From Phaeoceros laevis (lineage: Eukaryota > Anthocerotophyta > Anthocerotopsida > Notothyladales), in contig JBNGIQ010009135.1 of NCBI GenBank assembly GCA_049999765.1, positions 82,518 to 146,517 of the forward strand: a stretch of DNA of 64,000 nt, written 5' to 3'. Of this stretch, positions 12,365 through 22,658 are shown in pieces. The notes beneath the pieces were generated by a model. It worked only from the letters and a program-made list of their open reading frames with translations. It did not search any database and was not told the origin of the DNA. The position numbers were made by a program, and so were the translations under genes. Numbering within the stretch: the stretch's first letter is position 1; each line of letters begins with the position of its first letter.

Positions 12365-13377
12365 ATGGGTTCTTATCTGGACTGGTCCGCGAACGAGGTA
12401 GCTAGCTAGCGCTTCCAACCTCTTTATTAGCCTTGCAAAAGTGCTTCCAAGGGTGTGAAGTAGCAGTTGCTAGAGCTTTCAATGCAAGAAGATCTTGTTT
12501 ACGTCTTGAAAGCAGTTGAGAGATTCGTGAGTCCAAGGAGCCTTGCTTGTGTTTAGCTAACAAACAAATTTTGCAAAAGGAGAATTCATGTTTGGCACAG
12601 CCTGAAGCTTGGTCGTGAATTCATAGCAGATGTCACCTGTAGGAACTTGCTCCATCCAATTGCTGTTCGTGACAGGACTGACAATTGTGTGAATGTCATG
12701 GTTGCTGGCAGTTCTTTTACGCATATGCTACCGGCCAGCCGACGCCCGTCCAGAAAAAGGAAGACTCCTCCAAAAAGGAAGCTGCCGCTAAGGAGAAGCC
12801 TGTTCTGAAGAAGAGCTTTTCAGGCATTTCGGTTCGCCTGGGGAAGGTAGGCTTAAGCTTGGCTGTGCCCGAAACTCAACAGTACTCTTGAAAGGCACTG
12901 CTTGAAATCCCGCCGGGGGATGAAGTGAAACTCTTCGCAGGCCTCTGACATAGGTGTACGCGTAACCCTTTGGCAGAGTGTCGAAATCGAGGTTCCCATT
13001 TGCTGTGAGTCGTGTGGGAGGGAAATCGTGGACGCCTTGACAGATGTGGAAGGTAATTTTAAAACTAGCAGTCCATGGCCAGGTTTCTTGTCAATGAATA
13101 AATTCTGCCCAAGGGTGTCCAGAAGGTTGTTGAAATGCCTCAAGTGGGAAATGAACATCACCAACTCATCATTACCTAAGTTTGTCTTGCTTGAAATCCT
13201 GTTGCGGATGCAGGTGTGACTGCCGTTACTTTGGACTACAAAGCGGGGAAAGTGACCCTGCAGGGCGATGTGAGCCCCAAGGAAGCTCTCCGGCGTATGA
13301 GGAGAATCAAGCCCAAGGCTACACACAAAGTGCTCTCCAGGAATGTTGAATATGTACAACAAAAAGCGGGCGCCTGA
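12365..13377 (+). CDS. HMA-domain protein, tandem copy 1
   Basis: Four exons (12365-12397, 12712-12846, 12977-13052, 13214-13377) give a protein of about 135 residues. After a short N-terminus and a Lys-rich linker with a SFSGIS motif, residues ~57 to 120 form a heavy-metal-associated fold (VEIEVP, C66-E-S-C69, then LDYKAGKVTLQGDVSPKEAL). In HMA proteins the CxxC pair binds Cu, Zn or Cd, and many plant members act as metallochaperones or adaptors. No signal peptide and no C-terminal CaaX box are seen, so it is probably cytosolic or nuclear. All introns have GT-AG ends and the frame stays open across all four. It is paralogous to 16988-17971 with the same intron positions. The metal is not predictable. 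Confidence 0.8.
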
Positions 13378-13929
13378 CAACAAAGCGACACAGAGACCCG
13401 ACCTATGCCGATTGATGTACATATAGTAGTACTTTACCTGTAGAGTTCTAACGGAATGTTCGACCTGTAGACGAGTTCGTGCCTCCCTTTTTGACTGTTT
13501 CCTTATTAAAGAAGACCACTCCTGAGGCCAGCTTATTTAGAGGTCCCACAACATTGGCCTGCTGTGCACGTTTGGCATTCTACTTTTATATAGATATCAC
13601 AAACGTGTGGGGCCAGCTTTTGGGCCCATCTTGAAAGCACGTAATGAAGTTCTTCTTCTTCTTCTGGAAAGCGAAATTTCCCTAGGCCTGGAAATTTGTT
13701 GGTCAAACAACTCTCTCCGGACGGGCTGTACGCTGTACAGAACCCAAAACTTGTCACGGAGGTTTCGAAGTGAGTTGAAAATTGTGAATACTTAATTACA
13801 AGCACAAACCAAAACAAACCAAAGGTTCCACAGAAATGTTGTCTTGACATACCGAATTTCTGCGCTTCAGCTCTGAGAATTGATCAATCTCAAGTGCTTC
13901 AGTCCTACGATGTTGTGTTCAATCTCGTC

Positions 13930-14270
13930 CCTGCGCTTGCAACTACGTATACGGGTTTCGATATGGCTTCTACATATGCAGACCTGTAACACATGAGGCT
14001 TTTGTTGACATTGCCTCCATCTTGAAACGCTTCGTAGCTAGTTAAGACTTCGAGTTGTTCAAGATTCCTGAAGGAGAGTTGCGGCATAGAGGACCTGTGT
14101 ATGCATAAAGCAAGACAACGATGTTGGATTCTGTTGGTAACTGATGCCATCTTAAGCGTCACTTTCAAGATCATGAGATAAGGTGGCTCCAGCTGCCCAG
14201 CGAGTCAGGCCTTGCCAGCCGAAACTGAGCAACCATCAGCGCTGATGGTTGCTCAGTTTCAGCTGGCTTC
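13930..14270 (-). pseudogene. Truncated 3'-end copy of the VIR3-like protease gene
   Basis: The minus strand here matches the last exons of the intact protease gene at 18262-18540: the penultimate sequence around YAATLLKNNSKSYEAL is recognisable near 14050-14100, and the stretch for QPKLSNDQQQ lies near 14221-14270. Coding is disrupted: insertions between the blocks, lost frame and an inverted duplication (14214-14267) inside the exon. No upstream protease exons exist in the left unit, so this is a by-product of the segmental duplication and not a gene. Confidence 0.7.
14214..14267. repeat. 54-bp near-perfect palindrome (40-bp perfect core)
   Basis: Positions 14221-14240 are the exact reverse complement of 14241-14260 with no loop. 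The arms extend to 27 nt each with one mismatch (14220/14261). The homologous place in the right unit (near 18500-18530) has only the right-arm sequence, so the left arm is a local inverted copy acquired after the duplication. Confidence 0.95.
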
Positions 14271-15006
14271 TCTAAACTTCAGCCCAGAGCGGCAAACGTT
14301 GCAGAGGTGCTCAAGTGAAATTTCACATTTTCTGCTGACCAGTGACCTAAGCGGATGCAGTCACCTGCAGAGAGAACAGGTCAGCCGATCGACCTACAGA
14401 TCCTCCGAAACAGCATTTGGCTCACAAACGACTCCAGACATGTGGAATTCTGAAACCAGCTCACGAGGAACATCGTAGTACCAGTTGTGCTAAAAGGTAC
14501 CATGGATGGGTGCGCAAGAGGCAACGAAATAAGAATCTGGAGTCTTATAATTTCAATGTCACACCGGCAACAAAGATAGAGTTTGGAGGTCGTATATGAG
14601 TGCTACATACAAGATTTCACAGGTGAACGGAATCAACAGATAGGATGAATTCCTGAAAGTCGGTTTTCATTTACTTGTAATTGGCCATTTGCAGAGCAAC
14701 GGTGCTCTTGCAAAATTTCTGACAACAAATTAAATGCTACCAACTCTAGAGTGCCAAAACATTGAAGGCATCTACATTATTGTACATCGGTGGTTGCTGA
14801 GACAAGCAGTGCCTGTATGTACAATTGCAAGATTGCTCATGAATGCTGGCCAGCCAGTAGTCATGAATTCTTGAGAAGGAAACCTTGAATTGGCCAGGGG
14901 CGTTTTTAAGCTTCCTGACTCGTGAGCCCTCGTTTGTTCTTCAATCTCGTCCTTCCAAGGCACCCCGGGGGCCTCGCTAACTGTTGGTCTTGAAATGGCA
15001 CATGTC

Positions 15007-15477
15007 TCAAAGAATGCTGCAAGGCTCGGAATCATGGAGCGCTACCTGATGTCGGCTTTTCCCTGATTTAGCTTTGGCAAGGGTAGATTCGGTTTCTTGG
15101 GGCCAGAATTTCACACTCTTCTTCACCTTTTTGCACACCTTGTGCACCTCCTCAGCCCTGAGCACCCCAATCACAGTCAGCTTCTTGCCATCGAACTCCA
15201 GTCTTTCGAATCCTGCAAACCACGCCCCACAAATTGGTTCAGCAACGACTTCCACCTATCTGGAATGTTCAGCACTTGAGACAAGTTTACAGGTTCACAA
15301 AGTCTTCTTGCAAAACCTTGACAACTAGCAAGGACGGGTGCCGCTCAAGTTCCAAGGCTTCCTACAGACCTGTAGACGATTGGGTAAGAAACACGCACCA
15401 TCCATGACGGTGACGGCGTCCGCCAAATTGTTGTTGCACCCCTCACAGCACCCGGGAATGCACAGCTCCACTACAAT
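15007..15477 (-). CDS. Heavy-metal-associated isoprenylated protein (HIPP), 5' exon not found
   Basis: Two exons are clear: 15477-15399 (IVVELCIPGCCEGCNNN, the HMA beta strand and CxxC site) and 15212-15007 (FERLEFDGKKLTVIGVL, then a Lys-rich helix). They join in phase after the GTGCGT donor and a TTTGCAG acceptor. The protein ends in C-S-I-L, a CaaX box whose final Leu favours geranylgeranylation. An HMA domain plus a C-terminal CaaX box defines the plant HIPP family, membrane-tethered metal-binding proteins linked to metal homeostasis and stress. An in-frame stop lies just upstream of the first exon listed, so a further 5' exon with the ATG must exist; I could not place it. It is divergent from the HMA gene at 16988. 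Confidence 0.65.
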
Positions 15478-15550
15478 CTGATTTCAAACCCGTGGGTTCA
15501 AGCAAACACATCAGATTCACCATCAAAACAAACTCCCACATGATTCATTC

Positions 15551-15757
15551 ATGCCGTCTGCCAGCTATTTAAAAGAATTCCTAGGATTGCCAATTGCAAC
15601 CTACCCGATGTTTCTGGGTCTTTTTGGTATGGCAGTCGTTGCAAGCGCATTCCACACCGGCACCGGTACCGTAGTATTGGTCCCAATTGCGGACATGATA
15701 GCTCAAAACCTGCTGCATCGAAGAAAGGACAGCTCCGTAATGATGATCACATTCTAG
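15551..15757 (+). CDS. Small hydrophobic 68-codon open frame
   Basis: An ATG-initiated frame of 68 codons with a central hydrophobic segment of about 35 residues (LPIATYPMFLGLFGMAVVAS onward) and a basic C-terminal part (HRRKDSS). It could encode a one- or two-pass membrane miniprotein. It lies inside the ~500 bp that only the right duplication unit has, in the interval between two divergent HMA genes, where upstream exons of the minus-strand gene are also expected. No family recognised; chance is possible. Confidence 0.25.
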   Translation: MPSASYLKEFLGLPIATYPMFLGLFGMAVVASAFHTGTGTVVLVPIADMIAQNLLHRRKDSSVMMITF

Positions 15758-16987
15758 CTCGACCATTTGCAAATGTTAACATGTTTGTCCAGACTACCCA
15801 GAATTTTGATGTTCAAAATTCACCACATTCTGTACGTACATTCCGCATCACGTCTCCAGATGGACCTCTGAAACCATACCTGAGCCATTCTGGACAATCG
15901 ATCAGCTTTAGCTAGCTCTCTCGCCCGTACGCGTCAACCGGGATTTCAAGCCGATTTTTACAACTGCAGACGGTGAACTGCTGCTCTCAACTGCAATTGA
16001 TGTTGAACGATCGGTGTCGAGGTTCGCAAATATAAGCGAGGCGAGGTGAGGTGAGTGACTGGCCGCTGGCTGGCACCACGCACGCTTGCGGATTGATGAA
16101 GTTTCAAGTCCCCAAGACCGGCAGTTGAGGTGTCTTGTCCAGGCGTTGTCGAATTTATGAAACCCGCCGGCAGATTGGCTGCTTTAAATACCGCAGCCGT
16201 CTTGTGGCGCAAGCAATAAACTCGATCACGCGGCGGATCACTGTACACCGTATTAACCTGTCCAGCAAGTCTTGCCCACGGGTCGGGTCCGGTCGCGGCT
16301 CGGGCGTCTTTGCCTTGTGCTCATGCACAAACGTGGTGTCCCAGCAGAAGCACCCCCGAAGCTCCGAAGAGCTTCCTTCCTTCCACCCACCCCACACGCA
16401 GCTTGTGCCAGAAGAAATCGGGCAGGCGGCGATTGGGAGAGATGCAATTCATTGCAATTTCAATTCCAATTTCCACCTCAGCTTCTTCTCCCACGCGTAG
16501 AAACCGCCGCCTCCATAATTGTGTCCCAATCCGGGCGTCCCATCTCGACCAGCAAACCACGATCTCCAGAATCCACGTGGTCTCTCTTCGCGGGGGATAG
16601 CTGTTTTTAGCTACAGGTCTGTCTGTAGTGGAACCTCCCAGGCCTGCCGCAATTTCCTGTCCCAAAGGTCTTCTTCCTCTGCCTTTGCTTTGCTTGCAAG
16701 CTAGCTAAGCGCGTCCCCGGACTCCTCCCACAACCGCAGGCTTGCGAGCTTACTTCAACAGGCAGTCCCTCCTGCTTCTCCCATTCCGCGCCGCTGACCT
16801 CCTCTCCATCTCGTGTCCATCCAAGCTCCTCATTGTGGTACACACGGATTCATTCAAACAGCTGCAGGCACTCTACAGTGCCTTTTGGCTCCGGAGCACC
16901 CTCGCTTCCTGCCTTCCTTCCTGACAAGTTTTCTGCTCTTAAAAGCAGCTGGGGGTGATTTCAACAGCATTGCCCATTGCGAGTGAG

Positions 16988-17971
16988 ATGGCTTCAGACC
17001 TGGACAGTCTGGACTGGTCCGTGAACGAGGTAGCTACCGCTTTTGAACAACCTCTTTGGGCACAAGTGCTTTGTCACAGTGAAGTGTAGCAGCTGTGAAG
17101 GTGTTGTTTACGTTGCGAGATTCATTCAATCCTTGCTTGTGTTTAGCTACCTTGGAACAGAAAGGAATTTTTGGCTCAGCCAAGGTTGCTCGTGAATGTC
17201 ACAGAGTTCAAGAGCTTTGTCCATCCAATTGAGCACTGTTCAGTGCTGACATTGGTGTGAATGTCATGGTTTGTTGGCAGTTCTTTTACGGTACCCCTCA
17301 TCAGCCCTCACAGTACGGGTTCCTTCGGGAGGGTTCCTTCAACGACCGCCCCAACGATTCCTCCAAGAAGGGCGGCGGCACTGATGCCACCCCCAAGAAG
17401 CCGGCTGTTCTGCAGAGGAGCATTTCAGGCATTTCGGATCACCTGGAGAAGGTAGGCGAGCTTGGCTGGACATCCCTGAAACCGCACAGGTCTGTAGGTG
17501 TGTAGTAGGGCACTGCTGAGCCCGGGTCCCGATGAAGTGAAACTCTTCTGTTCTGACATACACGCGTTTCCGACCTTTGGCAGACTGTCGAAATCGAGGT
17601 TCCCCTTTGCTGTGAGTCGTGTGGGACGAAAATCCTGGACGTCATGACAGAAATGGAAGGTATTTAAAGCGGTCTTTCTTGAAGACATGAATCCTCCCCC
17701 CCAAGTTGCCGAAATGCCTTGCCACTGTTGCGAGTAGGCAAATGAGGTGGCGAGCGAGCTCATGAATTGTAAACTTGCTCAAGATTGCTTTCCTGCTGCA
17801 GGTGTGACTGGCGTGAAATTGGACTACAGTGCGGGGAAGGTGATCCTGCGGGGCGAGGTGAGCCCCAAGGAAGCGCTTAAGCTGATCAGGAAAATCAAGC
17901 CCAAGGCTACACACAGAGTGCACGCCAAGAATCTTGTCTACAGCAAGAAGCCCGAGAGCAAAGCGAAGTAG
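16988..17971 (+). CDS. HMA-domain protein, tandem copy 2
   Basis: Four exons encode about 152 residues. Exon 1 is MASDLDSLDWSVNE, followed by a Ser/Pro/Lys-rich linker with RSISGIS. An HMA domain runs from residue ~72 to the end (VEIEVPLCCESCG, CxxC at C81 and C84, then LDYSAGKVILRGEVSPKEAL). The C-terminus is Lys-rich and has no CaaX box. Intron positions and linker motifs match the copy at 12365-13377, with a longer linker here. Exon 3 begins after CTTTGGCAG (17584) and exon 4 after CTGCAG (17803). The likely role is metal binding or metal-dependent protein interaction in the cytosol or nucleus. It is convergent with the protease gene, whose stop lies 290 bp downstream. Confidence 0.8.
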
Positions 17972-18261
17972 TCACCCGACCCAATCGATGTAGTAGTTCT
18001 GACGCAGCAACTGACTCCACTTTTTGACTGTTTGCCAAAGTAGGAAGGCCACTCCAGGAAACCCTGGAAACATGTTGATCAAGCAACTCTCTCCGGGCTG
18101 TACAGAACCCAAAACTTGTACAGGTTTAGAGGAGAATTTTGAAAACTGTGAATATTTGTACAAACCAAACCACAGAAGTGGCAGCTGGACATGCCGGTTT
18201 CCTGCATTTCCACTCCGAGGATTATTGCTACAGCGATGTGATCTAGTCCCTGCGCTTGCAA

Positions 18262-20392
18262 CTACGTCCTTTTCTCTATGGCTTCTATGCAGGTAGAAAC
18301 TGAGGCTTTCTGTGCCATGGCATCCATCAACGCTTCGTAAGACTTCGAGTTGTTCTTCAAGAGAGTTGCGGCATAGAGGACCTGTGGAGAAAGCAACACA
18401 ACGAGCTTGGTTTGTGCTGGTAATTGAGGCCATTTTGAGCGTCACGATGAGATAAGGTGGATTGACCTACTGCCCATCGAGTCAGGTTTTGCTGCTGATC
18501 ATTGCTCAGTTTTGGCTGGCTTCTGTTGATGAGCCTCTGCAAGCGATGCAGGTGTCAGCACCTGCGGGTGACTAACAATTCCTGCTGCCCACTGACCTGC
18601 GGGAAAGTGGATCCAGTCACCTGTAGAGAGAACAGGTCAGCCGATTGACCCACTACCTTGTCATACTTCAGCCCTTCAGCTGCCAGACCAGCCATTGACA
18701 CCACTGCCAACCTGCTCAAGACAACATATCAGCTGAGTCGTCTGCTCCAGTGATAATATCGGTTCCAGTGATGGTTGCTCATCCTGTCCATTTCGGACAG
18801 CAAATATGTACCTGTCAAGCTCCTTGGAGTCCACACCGTTTGTGTAGATGCGCTTTTGCAGTTTTTCATCGATTAGGTTGACGTGCTCGTTCCCCAGGTC
18901 CAACGAGTAGCCTATGATAGGCAGCCCGACCAGATATGCCACTGTACAGCACAGGCAAGAAGGTAGATTGCAAATCCCAGAGAATCTGCACTAGGTTCAG
19001 ATAAAGGGTTCCCATTTCGGAAGGGTACGTACCTAGAAAATGAGCTGCTTCATGCCTTAGCACCCGCTCCTTGTAATCCGAGAACACAGAGGAGAATGCA
19101 TCAGTTCCCGCTTGCAATAGTCTGCGTCAGATCAGACAGTTAGGAGCTGCAGGCTCATCCCAGTCTACTGGGTATCTGCAGCTGGGATAGCTTTGAGTCC
19201 AAGAGGCTCACCCTGGAGCTATGCTACCAATTGCCAAGACAACCAATGAAACACTTCCGATCAAATAAGGTACGAAGAATCCCCAGTCCTGCACAAGACG
19301 GCCATGTGACAACAAGAATTGTCAAGAAGGGTTATTGATGTAAGCAAGAGCAGCAACTACAACCTAGAGCAAGTTCATTGACCCACCCCTGGCAGCTGAC
19401 CAGCAGCCACGGCAAGGACGCTGGTGACTCCAACTACTGTGAACAAAAATGCTGCCTGCACAGCCAAAACAAGACTGAATAGGAGGGTAATATCCGCCAT
19501 TTGTAAGCCACCTTGTAGGGGACAGTGTTAGAATTGCAGCCTTGGTTATTGTGCACTCACATCATTTCGTACGCTAGGAATTGCAAGATTTTCAGCATTT
19601 TTTATGCCAATGCTGCTTAGCTCCCTGATGAATGTCTGCAAATTGTCACACAAGTGATCACATAAACCTTCAGAGCACACCGTCAAGAAGTATGCTTGGC
19701 AATCAGCTGTTCTTGCTGCTGTGACCACAGCAAGGCATGAAGCTGACCGTGCGACGCGATATGTTAGGCATAGAGCTCCATTGCTTGGCCCAGCCTTCCT
19801 GAGCCAACTGGTCCAGCGCATTTTTAACTGCTTCTGCATCCTTCTGCATTCCACTGCCTTCGTCATCCTCTGAGCTGCTCGGGTTCAATGCCAGAAAGAC
19901 GAAAAATGGGTGACCACACCAGCACACAAGGGATGCTTGAACCGGGCAATTCGGACTGCAGCAGCGTAAGAGGCCAATGGAAGACGCACCGCAACAACGG
20001 CGTCGTTTAAGGTCTTCAGGCTCCCTTCCACGGCAGAAGAAACTGCGGCCACATTGGAAGGAACTGCCTCTCCTGCAGAAGCCCGCAAGCGCGGCTGAAG
20101 TTCTCTCTTCATACAATGTGAGAAAGCCGCAGGCAAATTTGCCGGGGCAAATGCAGCAAAATAGTGACGCCCCGGAAGCAGTAGCGCCTGTCTTCTGCCA
20201 TGGCTTGCACTATTCNNNNNNNNNNNNNNNNNNNNNNNNNNNNNNNNNNNNNNNNNNNNNNNNNNNNNNNNNNNNNNNNNNNNNNNNNNNNNNNNNNNNN
20301 NNNNNNNNNNNNNNNGCACTATTCTTTGTAAAGCAGCACATCGCCAGGATCGGCGCATCCACCAGTCGGCTATTCATCAACAGGCCATCCAT
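18262..20392 (-). CDS. Plastid M41-like metalloprotease without AAA domain (VIR3-like)
   Basis: Exons in order encode an N-terminal transit-like part (from ATG 20392), EGWAKQWSSMPNISRRT, TFIRELSSIGIKNAENLAIP, a membrane segment, KERVLRHEAAHFL, then VGLPIIGYSLDLGNEHVNLI, KELDR, LAVVSMAGLAAEGL, GQSADLFSLQ, RLINRSQPKLSNDQQQNLTRWA and YAATLLKNNSKSYEALMDAM, ending EAIEKRT. HEAAH fits the HExxH zinc site of FtsH-type M41 peptidases, but there are no Walker motifs. This matches the plant plastid family that includes Arabidopsis VIRESCENT3, needed for chloroplast development. The 100-N run at 20216-20315 falls in exon 1. Removing it with one copy of its 9-bp repeat restores one open frame. An in-frame ATG also exists at 20623. 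Confidence 0.72.
20216..20315. other. Assembly gap of exactly 100 N with repeated flanks
   Basis: The nine bases before the gap (20207-20215) recur directly after it (20316-20324). Deleting the N run plus one repeat (109 bp) restores the reading frame of the protease exon. The gap is therefore probably an unmerged contig overlap with no missing sequence. Confidence 0.85.
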
Positions 20393-21033
20393 TTGTAGAC
20401 AGCAAGGTTGCAATCCCCTGACAGAACCAGTACCCGAGGGCAACGCTGTTCGTAGACGACTTTGCTGACCTGCTGGAGATGAGACGAAATTCGAGCACAA
20501 GGAAATGGACATTCCCCGCCTTTGGTTCAGCAGAGGATGAGAGGCATTGAGGGCCAACCACCTCAAGCTCTGTGAGATACGGGTAAGCGAAAAAAGTCGT
20601 TGTAAGCGAAATAGGCGATGCATAATTCTCTCCGCACTTTTTGCCGTTGCTTGAGACCTGAAACTGATCTGAAGTTTTTCGAAAGGTTACACTGGGTGAT
20701 AGAAATACAAACTTGTACAATGCATAATTCCTGATGGTTTATACGTCCAGATTCCAGCAGAGCTCCGATCCACCTGTTGAACCTCCTGAAACCAGGGGAC
20801 AGCTGCAGCAAAATTGCTCTACTTGAAGACGTAGAACCCTGCTATTCGCTATTCTGCTACTGTATAGACATGGACAAAGTGATCGAGGTATTTACATGAC
20901 CGGCTGTAGAGGGGGACTGTGAGGTGCCAAATAGCTTGTCATCTGACAGACTGCCCCACCTCTGTCTGATTAGATGTCAAAAGAGTTATGGACGGGTGCT
21001 AGTTTGTTGCAACCTATCCTCAGTAACCTATCC

Positions 21034-22261
21034 TCAGTACGGCCTAACTGAAAGGTTGATGGCATCCCAGTTCAGGTGGCTTCCCAATACATCATCATCT
21101 GTGGTGGTGTTGCTTATGAAGTGATCCTCATAATCAGGTGTAGCCAGGCTCATAGGCTCGTCGTCTGAGGCACCAAAACAGAGTGTCAGAAAGATGTGTT
21201 CGGATTTTGTCCCCAATAACAAGTACTCCGGCTGGAACTCAAAATAAAAAACCACCGAGCTACACATCCACACAGTGCATTTCAGGCGAGAACCTGACCT
21301 TCAGAGCTCGCATACGAGTGGAACTGTCGGTCAGAAATGTGGTCAAGCTCGAGAACATCCAAGGGTTTCGTCTGTGGCTGCAGATTTTAACCAAACAAAG
21401 TGATACCATTTCAGTACGGTGAGGCAATGAACACGACCTCCAATATGCTGATCAACCAGCCAACCAAGTAGCAAGTCCACATGCTAAGAGGGTGTAGAAG
21501 AGGGGAATACGAATGTACCGGTTCTGCAGTAGGTTGCCAAAGCCTGGGAAAGTCGGTCCTGTAAGAAAGAACTTTGGCAACACGCTTTTCCATCTCTGTG
21601 CAGATGGACAGGCTTAGCTTTGTCAGTCACAAAACTTGTCTCATCCGCTGAATGTAGTTGAACTCAAGAACAAACACGCCGTACCTTCATTCTCAATTTT
21701 CTGCCGTAGGGCGTCCATGTCATCCGCAGTGAAATGAACTTTCTCGATCCCTTCTTCCGCCCAGCGCTGGATCTTGGCATCTATGTTTTCTGCACCAATA
21801 GGCTGCTGAACCTTAGGCCCGGCATTGACAGTTCCAGGCTGGCTTGAAAGCACCGGCACTTTCTGCTTCCCAGCAGTGCCAACCTCCCGCGATGAAGCCC
21901 CCTTGAGCTGGCTAGCGTTGGTAATGTTCCTCAGAGGTACCCGAGCTGCCTTTGCACTTGAAGCAGATTTTCCTCCGTCTTTCCACACATTCTCACTCCC
22001 ACCGGTTGCAGTCTTGGAGGAGCTAGGCTTTGGCGTTTCCACTTTGGACGCAGGGTACGGCAGAACGTTCTTCACATTGGTGATGTCTCCGAGCAGCTTG
22101 CGTGGCCTGTCTACTGACTTGGCCTGCTGCTGCTGCTGCTGCAGCACTTTCCCCCCCAAACCTCCGTTTCCTCCCCTAGAGCTAATCTTCCCAACAGCAT
22201 CTGCATTCTCGTCCCGAGGCAACATCAATTGCGCATTCGGTCGGTTCCGCACAGTCGCCAT
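21034..22261 (-). CDS. PATRONUS/securin-like APC/C-degron protein
   Basis: From ATG 22261 the protein has LPRDENAD (a DEN box) near residue 18, a polyglutamine run, RKLLGDITN (D-box pattern RxxLxxxxN), a second D-box-like RVPLRNITN, and a segment RWAEEGIEKVHFTADDMDAL. Further exons on the same strand continue EMEKRVAKVLSYRTD, PQTKPLDVLELDHISDRQFH and an acidic tail ending NLSVRPY at 21034. A DEN box plus RxxLxDITN is the degron layout of plant PATRONUS proteins, which protect centromeric cohesion and act as securins regulated by the anaphase-promoting complex. The assignment rests on these motifs. A different D-box-bearing cell-cycle protein remains possible. It is divergent from BUD23, with about 397 bp between the start codons. 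Confidence 0.45.
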
Positions 22262-22658
22262 AGCTGGAATTTTCTCGAGCACCTCAATTCAACACCGTAA
22301 GCGCAAATCGCACAAGCTGAGCGTGAACAACAAGCAGGAGCGAAAAGGTTGCGCTCGCGAAGTTTGGAGAATGACCGTTGGTGAGGTTGGCGCGAATGAC
22401 GTTTAAAGGACGAGCCATCCGAGCCAAAATGCCTTTAGGTTTGGAGATAGCCTCGGTGACGAACCAACGGCACTGAGGCAGGAATTAAGAATTAACTGGC
22501 TTTTGGTTGGATTTGTCTGCCAGCCTGCGTGCGATGACAAACAGAGCCGAGATGGCTATGCTGGCAGAAGCAATATAAGAGATCACGTAGCCGGTTCGTC
22601 CAACGGACCGTTGAGGGACTTGTGAGCTGAGCTACAGACTGACTGAGAGATAGACAGG

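Larger units (their letters stand above)
10757..14400. repeat. Left unit of a tandem segmental duplication
   Basis: This ~3.6 kb unit matches 15004-18650 in gene order and in many local blocks: the minus-strand HMA exons, the promoter stretch at 11340-11640 (compare 16000-16300), the plus-strand HMA gene, its downstream flank (13690-13780, compare 18060-18130) and the protease 3' exons. It lacks about 500 bp present in the right unit (15460-15960), joining near 11315. Edges are approximate because identity fades gradually. Confidence 0.75.
15004..18650. repeat. Right unit of the tandem segmental duplication
   Basis: Same order as the left unit: minus-strand HMA gene with CaaX ending, divergent promoter interval, plus-strand HMA gene, then the 3' exons of the protease gene. 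Here the protease gene continues intact to 20392, so this unit keeps the ancestral junction. It contains about 500 bp (15460-15960) missing from the left unit. Confidence 0.75.

Noticed and set aside
16135-16665. Several overlapping frames of 80-121 codons on both strands
   Set aside because: They lie in the promoter interval of the HMA gene; mutually overlapping, no motifs, and the homologous left-unit interval does not keep the frames.
21825-22406. 193-codon plus-strand open frame
   Set aside because: Antisense to the degron-bearing protein. Its Cys run is the reverse of the polyglutamine tract.
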